Shown: positions 11,263 through 25,044 of the stretch, one piece after another | Layout of the letters: the number at the start of each line of letters is the position of its first letter | How positions within the stretch are numbered: position 1 is the stretch's first letter | Translations under genes and position numbers: made by a program | Notes under the pieces: model-generated | Database searches by the model: none | Seen by the model: only the letters and a program-made list of their open reading frames with translations | Told to the model about the DNA's origin: nothing | NCBI GenBank assembly: GCA_051294375.1 | Contig: CM119265.1 | Location: forward strand, 12,389,866-12,453,865 | Origin: Paraspadella gotoi | Lineage: Eukaryota; Chaetognatha | DNA: 64,000 nucleotides | Direction of reading: 5' to 3'

Positions 11263-14200
11263 ATGAGGGCGCGACACTTGGCATGCCCTACCGCGGAGCT
11301 GCCTCGGCTCTCCGGCGCCGTGAGAACATTCTCCAGCGTCTCGAAGCAACGCAGTTTCGAGGCGCTTGACGCTGACGCCGAGGCTGTTTTGCGCAATGAG
11401 GACCTCAAGATAAAGAAGAGAGTCCGGACGAGTCAACTCTCGCAAAAGGTGATGCTTGATGCTTAAAACGTTAATGGTTTCGTATTTTTGCATAGACTTT
11501 CTAAAAATTTATTTTCATTTTAGGCGATATCTATTTTAAACAAGTCACTTATCTTATTATTAATATTACATATTACTCTCTCTTGAAAGCAATTGACCAT
11601 TTTTGATAGGGGCTGTCATGGTCCAAGATCGTGACTTTGCTAGCGCGCCATGCCCATGCGTCCCGCGCAGAGCAAGAGTCGACAACGCGGGAGCTGCTTA
11701 ACCAGGCGCGGCAAATCCTGGGCGAGGCTCACACCGAGGTCATCCAAGCAGCCGCCGTCACGCTCTTCGACGTATTTATGGATTCACCCGACGGTGTGAC
11801 GCATCAGGTGGGCCTATCAGTTGCTTTGTCAATGAAGCCGGCCTTGCAATTCTCCGCATTCTCGCAGGAGAAGCGCCGTCTTAGAAACCTTTTTGGGCCC
11901 TACACGCCCAAAACCGATATCAAAGCCTGCAACGCGGTTCAGAAGATTCTCTGCATGCTGCCGGACGAGGCAATTGAAGAAATTCGGTCGCTGAACAGCG
12001 TCGGGTCGATGATTGGGTTCTCCAACGGATCACCAAACGATAACGACGATTTCTGCTCGGTGTTTGGTTCCAACGTCAAATTCTTAAACCTGTCGACGAC
12101 GCCGGGCGCGATCGGAACGAGCGACCAAGACGAAACCTGGTTTGAAAACCGAAAGGCCGATGCCGAAGACGACGACGCTTTCGAGAACTCCATGGCGAAA
12201 GCGTGGAAAAAATCATCCGAGTCTCCGCCCTTTGACGAGGAGAATGATGTAATTTCTGCCAATTTTTTTTTTTCCAATTTGACAATAAAATTAGTAAATT
12301 TTTATTCCAGCTTAATGGCGCTTGCGCGTTCGCCAGCGCCTGCTCGCCCAGCTTCGACGTGCATTGGTTACGTCGGCAAGTATCGTCGCTCTTCGCTGGC
12401 GACAACAATCTTGGTCTTTCTTCCGTGGAAATATCGACTTCTCTGGAGGAGATGTTAACGTCAAACAAGTCCGACGACGCTCTCCAAAATGACCTCTTCG
12501 AGCTTCTCGGTTTCGATCGGTTTGAGTTCATCCAAAGCCTGTTGGAGAATCGCCGCGAAATCGTCGCCTCATTGCAGGGAAGTGGACGAACGTTCGGGGA
12601 GACGGAAAAAGCGTCCAGGATGCGAAACGCGGGAGGTGGGTGTCGCATAGTTGTTAGAATTTTTTTGCTGAAACCAGTTAACGACATAATACCGTAGATT
12701 TTCGAATGCCTCGTCACGATCCACGCCCAAGTTTTGGATGTCAAGTCACGATTCAGAGTCAGCATGAGAAAAATTTGGCGAAAATGATGAGAAAGGAGGA
12801 CAAGAAGTTGGCCAAAGCAGAGGCTAAAGCCATCAAAATGGCCGCCGAATCGGGGGAGGACAAGGATGTGAGTCCCGAATGATTAATCCTCCTTAGTTTT
12901 GCCTTCGTGAAAAACATATAACAAATGTAATAATAATATGAATAATCATTTGACAGGTGTTTCTTCGCGCAATGGGCATCGATCTGGACAGCCGGAAACA
13001 GCGTGACGTCGAGATGACGATTGCTTCGTCTGCGCCTGTCCTGAGTCTCAAGGGCGACGCCAACGGTGTCGCCGAACTCATTACCCAGCTGCCTTACGTC
13101 TTCGACAGTGCCATTCAGTCGAGACAGACCTCTGCCTTTATCGCTGGTACAAAGATGTACATTCCGGAGTTGTCCGAAAGACACAACAACAACGTTTACG
13201 AAGAGATTACGATTCCCGCAACCTCCAAGTCACCGCCGAATACGGGTTCTACTGTCTCCATCTCGTCGATGGACGAGATTTGTCAATTTGCCTTCAAGGT
13301 GCTTTTTTGCTGTTTTCCTTCTTTTCGATTTCTGAAAGATGTGTGCGAAAATAGAGAGACGACAGATGAAGGTTCACCCGGTTCAAAAAACATCTTTAGA
13401 TATTTTTAACAACATAATTCATGTTCACTTTAAGAAATATAGTTTATTAATTACAGGGGATGAAATCGTTAAACCGCATTCAATCTGTCGTCTACGAATC
13501 CGCTTACAAAAGCAACGAGAATTTGCTCATTTGCGCTCCTACGGGCGCAGGAAAGACCAACATCGCTATGCTCACTATTCTCAGGGAGCTAAAGCAGCAT
13601 ATCTCTGGTCAGTTACTATGAAAATCATATTAAAATATTACCTTATTTCGTATTGACCAGTTTCTTTTATTAATTTTCATTGTTTGTCAGGGGGCGTCAT
13701 TAAAAAGGACGAGTTCAAAATAATTTACGTGGCACCAATGAAAGCGCTGGCCGCCGAGATGGTTAGAAATTTTTCCAATCGACTTGACTGCTTAGGCGAG
13801 TTACACGAGTCATATATTCCTAACGAGGTAAATGATATATTCATTTTATAAAATTTTATTCAAAAGGCGTCACGGTTCGGGAGTTGACTGGCGACATGCA
13901 GTTGACAAAGAAGGAAATTAAAGAGACACAAATGATCGTGACGACGCCGGAAAAATGGGACGTTGTAACTCGCAAATCGACGGGAGATGTGGCTCTAGCC
14001 CAAATCGTGCGTCTTCTCATCATCGATGAGGTGTGGGGGTCGGGGGTTTTCATGGGAATATAGAGTACAGATAAATATATATTTATTTAATACATACATA
14101 ATTGAATATACATATTAGCACTATACTTTGATTTACTTATTACTAAGATCTCTTCATATTCTTACTATGTCAAGGTTCATCTTCTTCACGACGACCGCGG

Positions 14201-17200
14201 TGCCGTGATCGAGTCCCTCGTCGCTCGAACCCTCAGACAAACTGAGACGCAACAGACAATGATCCGCATCGTTGGCCTCTCGGCTACGCTCCCCAATTAC
14301 CTCGATGTCGCGAGGTTCCTCAACGTTAACTTCTACGAGGGCCTCTTCATGTTCGATCACCGGTAGGGTGGGAGGCTTTGTCAAAAAATAACCACCTTTT
14401 CAGAATTTTTTTATTGTAATAATTTTTTTCAGTTTCCGCCCTGTGCCCCTGACACAAACTTTTATCGGCATTAAGACCAACAACAAGACCCAGTTCCTCA
14501 TGGACATGGATCGTGTTTGCTACGAAAAAGTTCTTGAAGAAGTCAAACGCGGCGAACAGGTTGGTTTTGTATGTACGAAGGCAAACAATTTCTTCCGCAC
14601 GAAACAGGCCTCGCTCTCGAATTATTCGCAGGGGGCGATTGGTAGGAAAATGTGCGAATAACAAATCAAACGTCTTATAAATGTTCGAAAAATCACCTTT
14701 TTTTGTTTTTTTTTCGAAAACTATGGCGTCGACATTAACTTTTGATTACGTTGCAGATCATGGTATTCGTCCACGCGCGAAACGCCACTGGTCGCACGGC
14801 GACGGCCTTGCGCGACCAGGCAGCAGCCGACGGTTCGGCCTCTTTCTTCGTGCCTCCCAATAATTCGGCGCGAGGTCTTGCGGAAAAACTCGTTCAGCGA
14901 TCGAGGAATAAACAACTTCGCGACCTCTTCGTCGACGGCTTCGGCATCCACCACGCGGGAATGCTACGACAGGACAGGAACATTGTCGAAAAACTCTTTG
15001 CTGACGGGCAGATCCGGGTGCTTTGCTGCACGGCCACGTTGGCTTGGGGGGTTAATCTTCCTGCCCACGCCGTTATAATCAAGGGCACGGAAATCTACGA
15101 CGCCAAAAAGGGAACGTTCGTCGATGTCGGGGTTTTGGACGTGCTGCAAATATTCGGCAGAGCAGGGAGGCCACAGTTCGACTCGTCGGGTGTGTACTGT
15201 GTAGTTATGTCTCTCGAAAGGGTAAAATCTTTCAAATCATTAAAAAACTTTCGCACCTTTCAGGTCACGGGACCATCATCACTTCTCACGATAAAATGTC
15301 AAAGTATCTCGGTCTCTGCACGCGACAGAACCCCATTGAAAGTCAGTTTGTCGCCAGTCTAACAGACAATCTCAATGCAGAGGTAAACTTTTCTTCGATA
15401 ATCCTCGGCCGAAGTAATTTTATGAGAGTAATTAACGTCTTTAACGTCCACCTGATAGGTGGCTCTCGGCACAGTGACAAACGTGGAAGAGGCAGTCAAG
15501 TGGTTGAGCTACACGTACCTCCATGTCCGAATGCGGCTCAATCCCATGTCCTATGGTATCGCGTTCAAGAGCATCGAGGAAGACCCGACTCTCGAGGGTC
15601 ACCGGAAGAAGCTCATCGTGGAGGCGGGAAAAGAGTTGGACAAGGTAAAGTCTGATGTTGGAGAATGATGGAGAATAAAAAATGGGCTACATGAGTTACA
15701 ATTACTTTAACGAAGGCACGAATGGTACGGTTCGACGAGAGGACCGGATACTTCTTTTCGACGGATCAAGGAAGAATCGCTTCTCACTTCTACATCAAAT
15801 ACGACACGGTCGAGGTCATTAACGAAAATTTCAAGGTGAGGAAGAACGCTTGGGAAATTCAAGCTAAGTAAGAGTAAATAGAATTCGATTTGTATGAATA
15901 ATTGGCGATTACTGATTGATTTCGTAAAATTGGAAAAACTTAATTCGCATTAATTATTAATAATTAGGACGTGATGACTGAAGGCGACATATTCAAGATG
16001 GTATCGTTGTCCACAGAATTCGAGCAGATCAAAGTTCGAGACGAAGAAATGCAAGAGTTGGACCGACTTTTAGATGACTCCTGTTGGATGCCCGTCGCTG
16101 GAGGAATCGAAAACACACACGGAAAAGTCAACGCTCTTTTGCAGACCTACATTGGAAGGTCGGTTTAGAAAAATATTGACTTTCAAGTTAAAGCGTTGAT
16201 TAATTATGATAACGTTGATTTGACTCTAGGAGCATGGTGGATGCCTTTTCACTTGTTTCCGACATGGCCTACGTGGCTCAAAATTCAGCACGGATTATTC
16301 GGGCCCTTTTCGAAATGGCACTGCGACGCGGCTGGCCCACCGTCGCCAACAGGTGTAATTCTCTTTTAAATTGATTAAGTTTTTAAAAATAAAACATTTT
16401 AATCGCTGTATCAGGCTACTAACCGTCAGTAAGATGGTTGACAAGCGAATTTGGGGATTTGAGACGCCCCTGCGACAGTTCCCAATTCTAACCCCGGACA
16501 CGTTGCGCAAGATAGAGGAACGAAAGCTGACTATAGATAAAATCAGGGAGATGGAAGCAAAAGAAATTGGTAGGTTACTTAATTACGAACTCTAAAAGAT
16601 TAGGATATGTTGCAAAAAGCTGATGCATCACCCGATCAACAGGGCACATGCTACATCATCCACGTATGGGTGCGCAAGTAATCAGCTGCGCTTTTCAACT
16701 GCCTTATCTCTCACTGGAAGGACAAATTCAGCCCATTACTCGAACCGTCCTGAAGGTAAGTCGTTTAATCGTAATTCGAGTCAATATTGTTAGTAACGCT
16801 GTTTTTTATAATAGGTGACGCTGCGCATCACACCCGAGTTCGAATGGAATGACAAAGTGCACGGAAATTCGGCCGAATCTTTTTGGATTTGGGTAGAGGA
16901 CCCTGACAATCAATCAATCTATCATTCTGGTTAGAAAAAATACAATCATAACTTATTTTTTATTTCTTCTTAAGCGACTTGTACTCTTCATCCCAATCCA
17001 GAATATGTGATGATCGAAAAGAAAAAAGTAAAACAAGCGGAGGAGTCTCGCCGCCGTTCAAAGCCCGTAGAACCTCAGATCCTCGTCTTCACTATTCCAA
17101 TCTACGAGCCACTTCCATCTCAATACTACGTCCACTGCGTTTCGGATCGTTGGCTCGGCTCCGAAAACGTCCTGCCGCTCAGTTTCCAACACCTCCTACT

Positions 17201-20200
17201 CCCGGAACGTCATCCGCCTCACACTGAGCTGCTAGACCTTGAGCCACTGCCAGTGACGGCTCTGTCTTGCCCACAATACGAAGCACTCTACGGATTCACG
17301 CACTTTAACCCGATCCAGACTCAGATATTTCACTGCCTTTACCACTCCGACCATAACGCCCTTATCGGAGCCCCAACCGGTTCGGGAAAGACGATAGCCG
17401 CTGAAATCGCTATTTTCCGCGTCTTCAACCAGTACCCCGGAATGAAGGCGGTCTACATCGCCCCTCTCAAGGCGCTCGTTAGAGAGAGGATCGCGGATTG
17501 GAAAGTCAGATTCGTGCAAAAGTTGGGAAAAAAGGTCATCGAACTGACAGGAGACGTGACGCCGGACGTAAATTCGATCGCCACTGCCGACGTCATCGTC
17601 ACGACTCCGGAAAAGTGGGACGGAGTATCTCGCAGTTGGCAGAACCGGTATAACAAAATGATCCCTGTCCGTTTTCTGGTTATAATTTGATCTCTTTGAT
17701 GCTTTAGAAAATACGTTCAAAAAGTGGCGCTGTTGGTAATAGACGAAATTCACCTGTTGGGAGAAGACCGAGGGCCGGTTTTGGAGGTTATCGTGTCGCG
17801 AACTAATTTTATTTCGTCTCACACTGGTAAGATTTTCCGTCATCGAATTAGGCGTTTATCGAACCAACACTTGTGTGAACATATCAAATCAGATCACCGT
17901 GTCCGAGTTGTGGGATTGTCGACAGCTCTGGCCAACGCCCGAGATCTCGCGGATTGGTTGGCCATCAAGTCCGTTGGTCTCTACAACTTTAGGCCTTCCG
18001 TGCGGCCGGTTCCGCTCGAAGTCCACATCAAAGGTTTCCCTGGCAAGCATTACTGTCCTCGGATGGCCACGATGAACAAGCCCGCTTTTCAGGTGTGTTT
18101 GTGAGAGAAAAAATGAGGCAAACATAATTGCAAGAATGGTTGGAGAGAGAGTGTGATTTATTATATCATCTCGCTTTCTCTTCCCATCTTATGGACCGTT
18201 TCAGTTAATTTTAAGCGCGTCAATGGTTTTATCCACGTGGCCTGGCTTAAAAAAAGTTTAAAGGTTTTTTTGTGTAACATTACTACCCGTTATTTTTGGT
18301 TCTTAAATACCTTCATCTCTTGTGATTTTTTTTTCTTTTCCATGACCGTCGATTTCTTCGCTCTAATTAAAGACAGATACTTGAATTTTTAAATCTCCCC
18401 CGAGTGTTTGACTTTTTCGGTCATTCGATCCTCGTTTCTTGCTCGTATAATTTATTTCTGCGATCGAAACTGTTTTTCTTAAACATTCATTTAGCGTTCC
18501 TCGATTTTTCTTTGAACTTTTCGCGAATCCTTCTCCGATTTTAGGCTATCGTGACCCACTCGCCGGGAAAGCCCGTCCTCGTGTTCGTCTCCTCGAGACG
18601 GCAAACGCGTCTCACCGCTCTCGATCTAATCGCCTTTTTAGCCGTCGACTCGAACCCTAAACAATGGCTTCACATGCCCGAAGTCGAGATGGAGAATCTC
18701 ATCTCAGGTGAGACTTTTTGTTTGACGATTTCGGTTTTTTGTTGTCGTAAATACATAATTTTTTATCGCTTAACCACAGGCATTCGAGATTCCAATTTGA
18801 AATTGACTCTGGCCTTTGGCATCGGAATCCATCACGCCGGACTTCATGAGAAAGATCGTGGCACGGTGGAGGAATTGTTTCTCAATCAGAAAATTCAGGT
18901 TTAACGATAGTAATTTGTAAGTTGTTATTGGCCAAAAAATATAATAATGTTTTTCGTACCTTTTGTTCACGGCCTTTAAAGATCTTGATCGCGACCTCCA
19001 CGCTGGCCTGGGGCGTCAATTTTCCCGCGCATCTCGTCATTGTCAAGGGAACTGAATACTACGACGGGAAGTCGAAGCGCTACGTTGATTTTCCCATCAC
19101 CGACGTCCTCCAGATGATGGGGCGTGCCGGAAGGCCGCAGTTTGACCACCAGGTTAAATCACTAATAATGTTAACTAAAAAATTTTGAATGATTTTGGTC
19201 ATGTCGATATCCTAACGATTTCTATTTAGGGAAAAGCCGTTATCCTCGTTCACGACGTCAAAAAGCATTTTTACAAGAAGTTCTTGTACGAACCGTTTCC
19301 TGTTGAATCCCATTTACTCGGTGTCCTGCCTGACCACCTTAATGCCGAGGTAAGATACTTGTAGCATTTTTTAACGACAAATTTTTAAATGCTTAAAGAT
19401 TTTTCTTGTTGTTTTTGACGTTTTTTTGTAAATGTTTCAAAATTTTGCAATTCTAATCAGAAACGCACCGCAACGAAAAAATAGAAAAAGCAATGTTTAA
19501 TTTTCGTTTTTATATTTTTCATCCCTAACATTTAACTTGAATTAGGTTGTGGCTGGAACTGTTACTTCCAAACAAGATGCCATGGACTACATCACGTGGA
19601 CATACTTTTTCCGCAGACTGATGCTCAATCCTTCATTTTATGGGTAACAATAATTTATCTAATAAAATAATTTAAGAATATAATTTTAAATACAAATTTG
19701 TTGCATAAGGTTGGAGGACGTCAACCACGACACCATCAACTCTTTTCTATCGAATTTGGTGGAAAGATCAGTGCTTGATTTGGAAACTTCGTTCTGCTTG
19801 GAGATTGCCGATGACAAGTCTCATCTTGCTCCCACGACACTCGGTGCGTTAAATTTTTCGGAGGATAATAAAAGATAAGTTGCCAAGAATTCGGTTACAA
19901 GTCATTGTTTTGTGCCTAGGCCGCATCGCTTCTTACTATTACTTGTCTCATATGACAATGAGAATGTTTAGCGAAGACATGAATGCTAATGTCACCATGG
20001 AGGACCTTTTGAACATTCTCGCCAACGCGCAGGAGTTTGCCGAGCTACCGGTCCGGCACAACGAAGACCAAATCAACAGGTTTAAATGATATCAGATTGA
20101 TTTTATTTGTGGCTTCACTTTAGATAACAAAGCAGTTTAAAAGTTAAAAAAAAAAACAGACGTAAGTTGAACGCTATAATTTTTTATCTAATTATCTAAT

Positions 20201-22318
20201 CACTTTACAGTGACATTGCGTCAAAACTTCCCTTGGCTGTGAACCCTCACGCGATGGACTCGGCAAAGACCAAGACCCACCTCCTATTTCAAGCTCACTT
20301 CACCCGTTTCCCCCTACCGTCGACAGATTATCTTACAGACACAAAGTCCGTCTTGGATCAGGTTCGGTTAAATTTAATGTTATTTTTTTACAAGTATTAA
20401 AATCTTGAATTATTTGGTTTTATTTTTAAGGCGATTCGAATCCTCCAAGCGATGCTGGACATCTGCGCCGACGAAGGATGGTTACTCGCCTCAGTCCGCA
20501 TCATTTTGCTCTTGCAGATGGTCGTACAAGGTCGATGGATCAACGAAAACTCTCTGCTCACTCTCCCCGGTAAAATTGCTTTTTTAAAATTGCTGTCCCG
20601 ATGGAAATTTATATTTTACAAGACAATTTTATGAATATTTAGGAATCGAACCGTACCACCTCTTTCTCTTCAAACGTCCCGGCCGACAAGTTCGCGCCAA
20701 TGGGCCCCGTAACTCGGATTGTCTTCCCGGCAGCAACATCGAGTCTCTCCCGGAATTGATGGCCGCCGTTGACGGACGCCCCGACGTCCTTCGCGCGATG
20801 CTGGGTGACGAGTTTCAATCAGAGGAAGTTGACAAAATTTACCGACACGTGACACAATTGCCGATCCTTGAGACTGGTATCAAAGTCATGGGTAAGCTAT
20901 ATAATTATAAATATTTATGATACACTGTAAATTTGGCCCGAATAACATTACAATTGTCGTCGGCTTCAGGATGGTGGTGCAATAATGAGCATCAAAAAGT
21001 GGAACGCCTGGTAAAAAACGTCACCAGGGGTACGAGTAAATACTTAAAAGTTCACGCCGACCAGGAATACACGCTGAGTATCGATTTTCGGCGACTCAAT
21101 AAACTCAGGAAAAGAGATTCAAAGGTAAACCATGGCAACCATTAGGGAGCAGAGGCCACAGCATTTTCCACTAATTCGCAATTTTAGGCCCTCGCTCCTA
21201 AATTTCCGAAACCGAAGGACGAAGGTTGGGTCCTCGTCCTCGGCGACGTCGACAACCGAGAACTCCTCGCCCTAAAGCGCGTTCCTTTCATCGGTGGCAG
21301 GGCCTCTCATACTCTCGCGTTCCAGACTCCAGAAACTGTGAGGGCTAAAAAAAGACATAATGTTAATATTTTTTCCCTGGGCTTTTCATTAATGTTTTTA
21401 AATATCTAGGTTGGTAAATGCGTTTATACGGTTTACCTCTTAAGCAACGCTTACATAGGCCTCGACCAGCAGTACGATGTTTACCTAGACGTGATCCCGG
21501 CTTCTATCGAAACGCAAGTCAACACCGAGATGATGGAGAAAGGAGATGAGCCGAGACCAAAGCCGGGTATGTAGAATTGTAGATTGTACACAATCCAGCG
21601 GGATGGGGTCAAAGTTGAGTTTGCTTGATCTATCATGATCTTTTGCATATTGCTCCTTTTCTTCAGGCGACGACGAGAGCGAAGACGATTTCGAAGACGC
21701 CCTGTCCGAGGGAGTTGATGCCGATGGCCAATCTGTCCGGCCGGCGACGGAATATCCTCTCGATTCTGTTTCGAAGGACTCCTCTATGGCCGCGTCATCC
21801 ATGTCGCCATCAATCCAGGCGTTCTCTACGCCTCCCGACGGACGCTCGCCAATGGTTACCCGAAAATCGGAATCAGAAAACGGGAAAATGGACGTCGAAA
21901 AGCCGCTGGAAAAAAGGGCTAACAAGGGTAAACGAGAAAGAGAGAGAAAAAGAGAAAAAAAAGTAAAAAAAAGGTAAAGCCATTCGTGTGATTCAGGAAA
22001 AAAGTCGCGTCGTAAGAAGGGCGCCGACAAAGGACCGTCGTCTTCCGAGGAGACCTACGCTTCCGGTTCCGCGGATTCCGGGGGCCTTTTGAGCAAGGTC
22101 ACTCAGGTGAGCGTAAAGACTGCCTTTTGTAGTGTTGTTTTCGGTTGTTTTTTTTTCTTCTTTTTTTTCATCACGGTCCGCACTTGAGTTTAAGTTTTAC
22201 TTCAGAGGCACTCTTTTTCTTTTTCTTTTATGCTCAGAAAAAACTGTTTGTTTAGACTAGAAACGGCGACATTTTTTAACTTCCCGGTTTTATTTTTTTC
22301 TCGCCGTTTTAGCCTTGA
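11263..22318 (+). CDS. ASCC3: ASCC3, activating signal cointegrator helicase
   Basis: Ski2-like 3'-5' helicase of the ASC-1 complex; known orthologues unwind DNA for ALKBH3 alkylation repair and split collided ribosomes. Thirty-nine exons chain in phase to 2,399 residues with conserved similarity throughout. Two helicase cassettes: APTGAGKT near 561 with DEVH at 673-676, and APTGSGKT near 1421 with DEIH near 1525; each is followed by winged-helix and Sec63 regions. Exons: 11263-11448, 11610-11807, 11868-12248, 12311-12635, 12698-12867, 12957-13298, 13457-13607, 13691-13795, 13867-14030, 14175-14362, 14433-14559, 14757-15189, 15264-15382, 15459-15644, 15716-15835, 15968-16158, 16230-16352, 16415-16569, 16643-16755, 16815-16929, 17002-17647, 17708-17826, 17893-18092, 18545-18707, 18780-18898, 18982-19152, 19230-19349, 19546-19643, 19710-19843, 19920-20079, 20211-20361, 20431-20569, 20643-20891, 20970-21124, 21188-21337, 21410-21566, 21667-21927, 21997-22106, 22313-22318. 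Intron 8 appears GC-AG. The last exon (Pro-stop) is uncertain. A charged tail of about 150 residues exceeds the human protein. Confidence 0.96.
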
Positions 22319-24604
22319 TTTTGTGTGCTAACCATCCGCCGCCATCCTCTCCTTCGAAGTCCCGCCAAGATCGGGCCCTCTCCCTCCTCTCCTCTTGCAC
22401 CTCATCCTACTTCAATCTCACCCTCGTCGAACCCCGACGAGCGAGACTACTCAACTCGCCCTCTTATCGCCGAGAAGACGACGAAGACGAATCGTCTCAA
22501 GTGCGGTTCCATCGCGAGGGCGTGGTTTACTGGATGAATCGCGACCAACGTGTTCACGACAACCACGCCCTCCTTTATGCCCAGGAATTAGCGCTCAAGC
22601 AGGCGGTTCCCCTTTTCGTCGTCGTGTGCTTCGACAAACCTTTCATGACGCTGAGACAGGCGGCTTTCGTTTTCAAAGGTTTGAGCTGCCCCTTGAAACG
22701 GGATAAGTTCGTTACGCAGGGCTTGGTTTGCTGTTACTTTCGCTTGTATGAACTTGGTCTACCATACAAAATACGTTTGTCTTTTTGCCTGTGATTTTTT
22801 CATTTAGTATTTCGAAATTCATATTTAGAGAAGCTGCCTAATTTGAAACCGTTTTTTTTTTTCATGTCGCGCGACAATGCTGCGCCTATCCAAAAATATT
22901 GATGAAGCGTTTCAAATAAGCGGCAATTTTAAGTATATTATTACTTCTTAGATAACTTCATTTCAGGCCTGGAAGAAGTGGAAAGTGAATGCGAAAGACG
23001 AGACATTCAATTCAACGTCGTTTTAGGTCAGACTTTTTATTGTTATGATAATCTCAAGAGCCGCTTTCTAAACAGTTGATATATCCCAGGTGACCCATCC
23101 AAATCATTAGTCAAATTCATCCTCGCATACAAAATCGCGATAGTCGTAACCGATTTTAGTCCTATGAAGGAAGACGTCGACACCTTGCACAAGTAAGCGA
23201 AGCGCTAATGCCCACTAAACTTGGAACTATCTATAAAACTCGACTCCGTTTCAGTTTTGAATTGGCTCTTCCTCCGTATGCGCTGCTTTTCCAAGTTGAC
23301 GCCCACAACGTGGTCCCGGCTTGGCTAGTCGCCGACCGCTGCGTCACCGATGCTCACGCCTTCGCGATCGCCACCAAGAGACTGCTCCCGCAGTTCCTCG
23401 GCGACTTTCCAACCGTCCTGAATCATCCCTATCTACCTCTAGTTACGCCGGCTTGCGAAGACTGGTTGCGATCGCCCGTGAATTGGACAACGATAGCCGA
23501 CATAATGGAGGTTTGAAGAAGTCTTTTATTTTAAAGTTTGCACGTACTAGAGCTTGTGTCGCTTTTTCCGTGGCGGCGTGAGTGTAAAATCGTGCCAAAT
23601 TATTTCTCGTGGGCCTTTTTTGCGGTCGAACGACTAGTTTTCGTTCGTCTAATGCCCGTGCTTACGGACAATGCCAAACAAAATACCTGAAAATATTTTT
23701 ATTACTTTAAAATATTATTTTAACATTTGGTTTTGATTTAAATGCATTACCGATGCTGTTAGGTCGGCGAGTTTACTGTTTAATTACCTTTCATACTGAG
23801 CGTATCAACTTTCGTGCTCAGGTTGATGCTTCGGTCGACCCAGTGACTTGGGCCACCGCTGGGCAGTCTTCCGCCTTCGATCATTTGGAGACATTCGTCT
23901 ACGACATTCGATCATCCTCTCCCACCCCGCTTGCTTCTCCCTCTTGCCTCACCTCGGTTCTTTCTTGCTCTTCTTCATCTTCATCCTTGTCTTTTTATCT
24001 CAGCGCCGGACATATCTCTGCAGTTCGCGTTCTTTTAGAAATTTGCCCCGACGACGACGATGACGACGAAAGCAACGACGCGACGGTCAAATTTTCCGCC
24101 GTCGCTGATGCATTCGCCGTTTGGCCATCTCTCGCCGACAATCTCTGCTTGTACGATCGACGCTACGACTCCACGGATCCGGCCCCTCATTGGGCGCGCG
24201 TTTCTCTCGCGCTTCACCAGGATGACTCCCGCCTTCACTTGTATTCGTACCTGGATTTGGATGCCGGCGTCTCTCACGACGCCCTCTTTAACGCCGCGCA
24301 ACATCAGTTGGTACTCGAGGGACGAATTCGCGAGGAGGTGCGCTCTTACTGGATCAAGAAATTTCTTGAGTGGACAGTCACGTCCAAGGATGCTCTTCGT
24401 TACGTTTTGCTCATGCTGGAGCGGTACGCTGTTGGTAAGCTCGATCCGTTGGCGTACTTGGAGACGTTGCGCGACATTGTGGGCTTGTACGACGTCCCCG
24501 ACGACGCCGACATCCCCGTCGTCGGACTTTTGAAAACAGTTTCGATGGAATCCGTGGCGGCCAGGATGGATTTTGACAACTATATACTAAAATACTCTTC
24601 TTGA
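22230..24604 (+). CDS. Class II photolyase homologue, degenerate C-terminal half
   Basis: Class II CPD photolyases repair UV pyrimidine dimers with FAD and light. Exons 22313-22678, 22967-23026, 23090-23192, 23255-23510 and 23822-24604 are well supported. A small first exon 22230-22245 is a guess that supplies an ATG and phase, giving 527 residues. The N-terminal Rossmann half is typical (VVYWMNRDQRVHDNHALLYA, then QVDAHNVVPAW). The C-terminal half keeps the frame of the family (LADN, HDALFNAAQ, YWIKKFLEWT). It lacks residues I recall as conserved: the Trp of WNAAQ, the GK-HGF block before YW, and the Trp and His of the W-x3-G-x-HD segment, here R and Y. Repair activity is doubtful. There is no in-frame ATG in exon 2 before WMNRDQRV, so the start, or a fusion to ASCC3, is open. 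Confidence 0.85.
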
Positions 24605-25044
24605 CTTTGATTGCTAAAATGGTCTTGGTTTCCTCTTGCTTACATAAAGTTTTTAACTTTTTGATGCGCGCTTTACTGTCCTTTGTTGCCTTAAACTCGT
24701 CTAACCGAATCTGCATGTCGTATGCAGTGGTTTTCTTTCTGTGATACATATATTAACTTTGTTAATTATTTCAAGTTTTTTAAAGCTAAATTTAAAAAAA
24801 AAAAATTTCCCAGCAGTTAAGCTGTTTTTAGCTATCTTAATAAAAAAAATGAACTTTTGTGTATAACCAGTATTGGAAATCTATGTACATCTAACCAGTA
24901 TCACAAACTCGCGGTCATCTCGTCCATCAGCTAAGCCTTGCCAATCAAAACATTTTGAATGAGCTCCAAAAAGTGGTAACCATGACAACAGTGCGCAAGA
25001 AAATTAAGTCAGTAATTCCAGCGATCTCGTGAAGCAATCAAAAT
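24605..25044. other. Intergenic region before TRAK
   Basis: About 440 bases between the photolyase-like stop and the TRAK start. Moderately AT-rich, with no exon or repeat I can support. The TRAK promoter is expected here, but I see no clear core motif. Confidence 0.4.

Noticed and set aside
13796-13825. GT donor after AACGAG in ASCC3 exon 8
   Set aside because: A normal-looking GTAAAT donor exists after 13828, but it ends in phase 0 and the next exon then reads into a stop. The GC donor at 13796 restores the conserved sequence without added residues.
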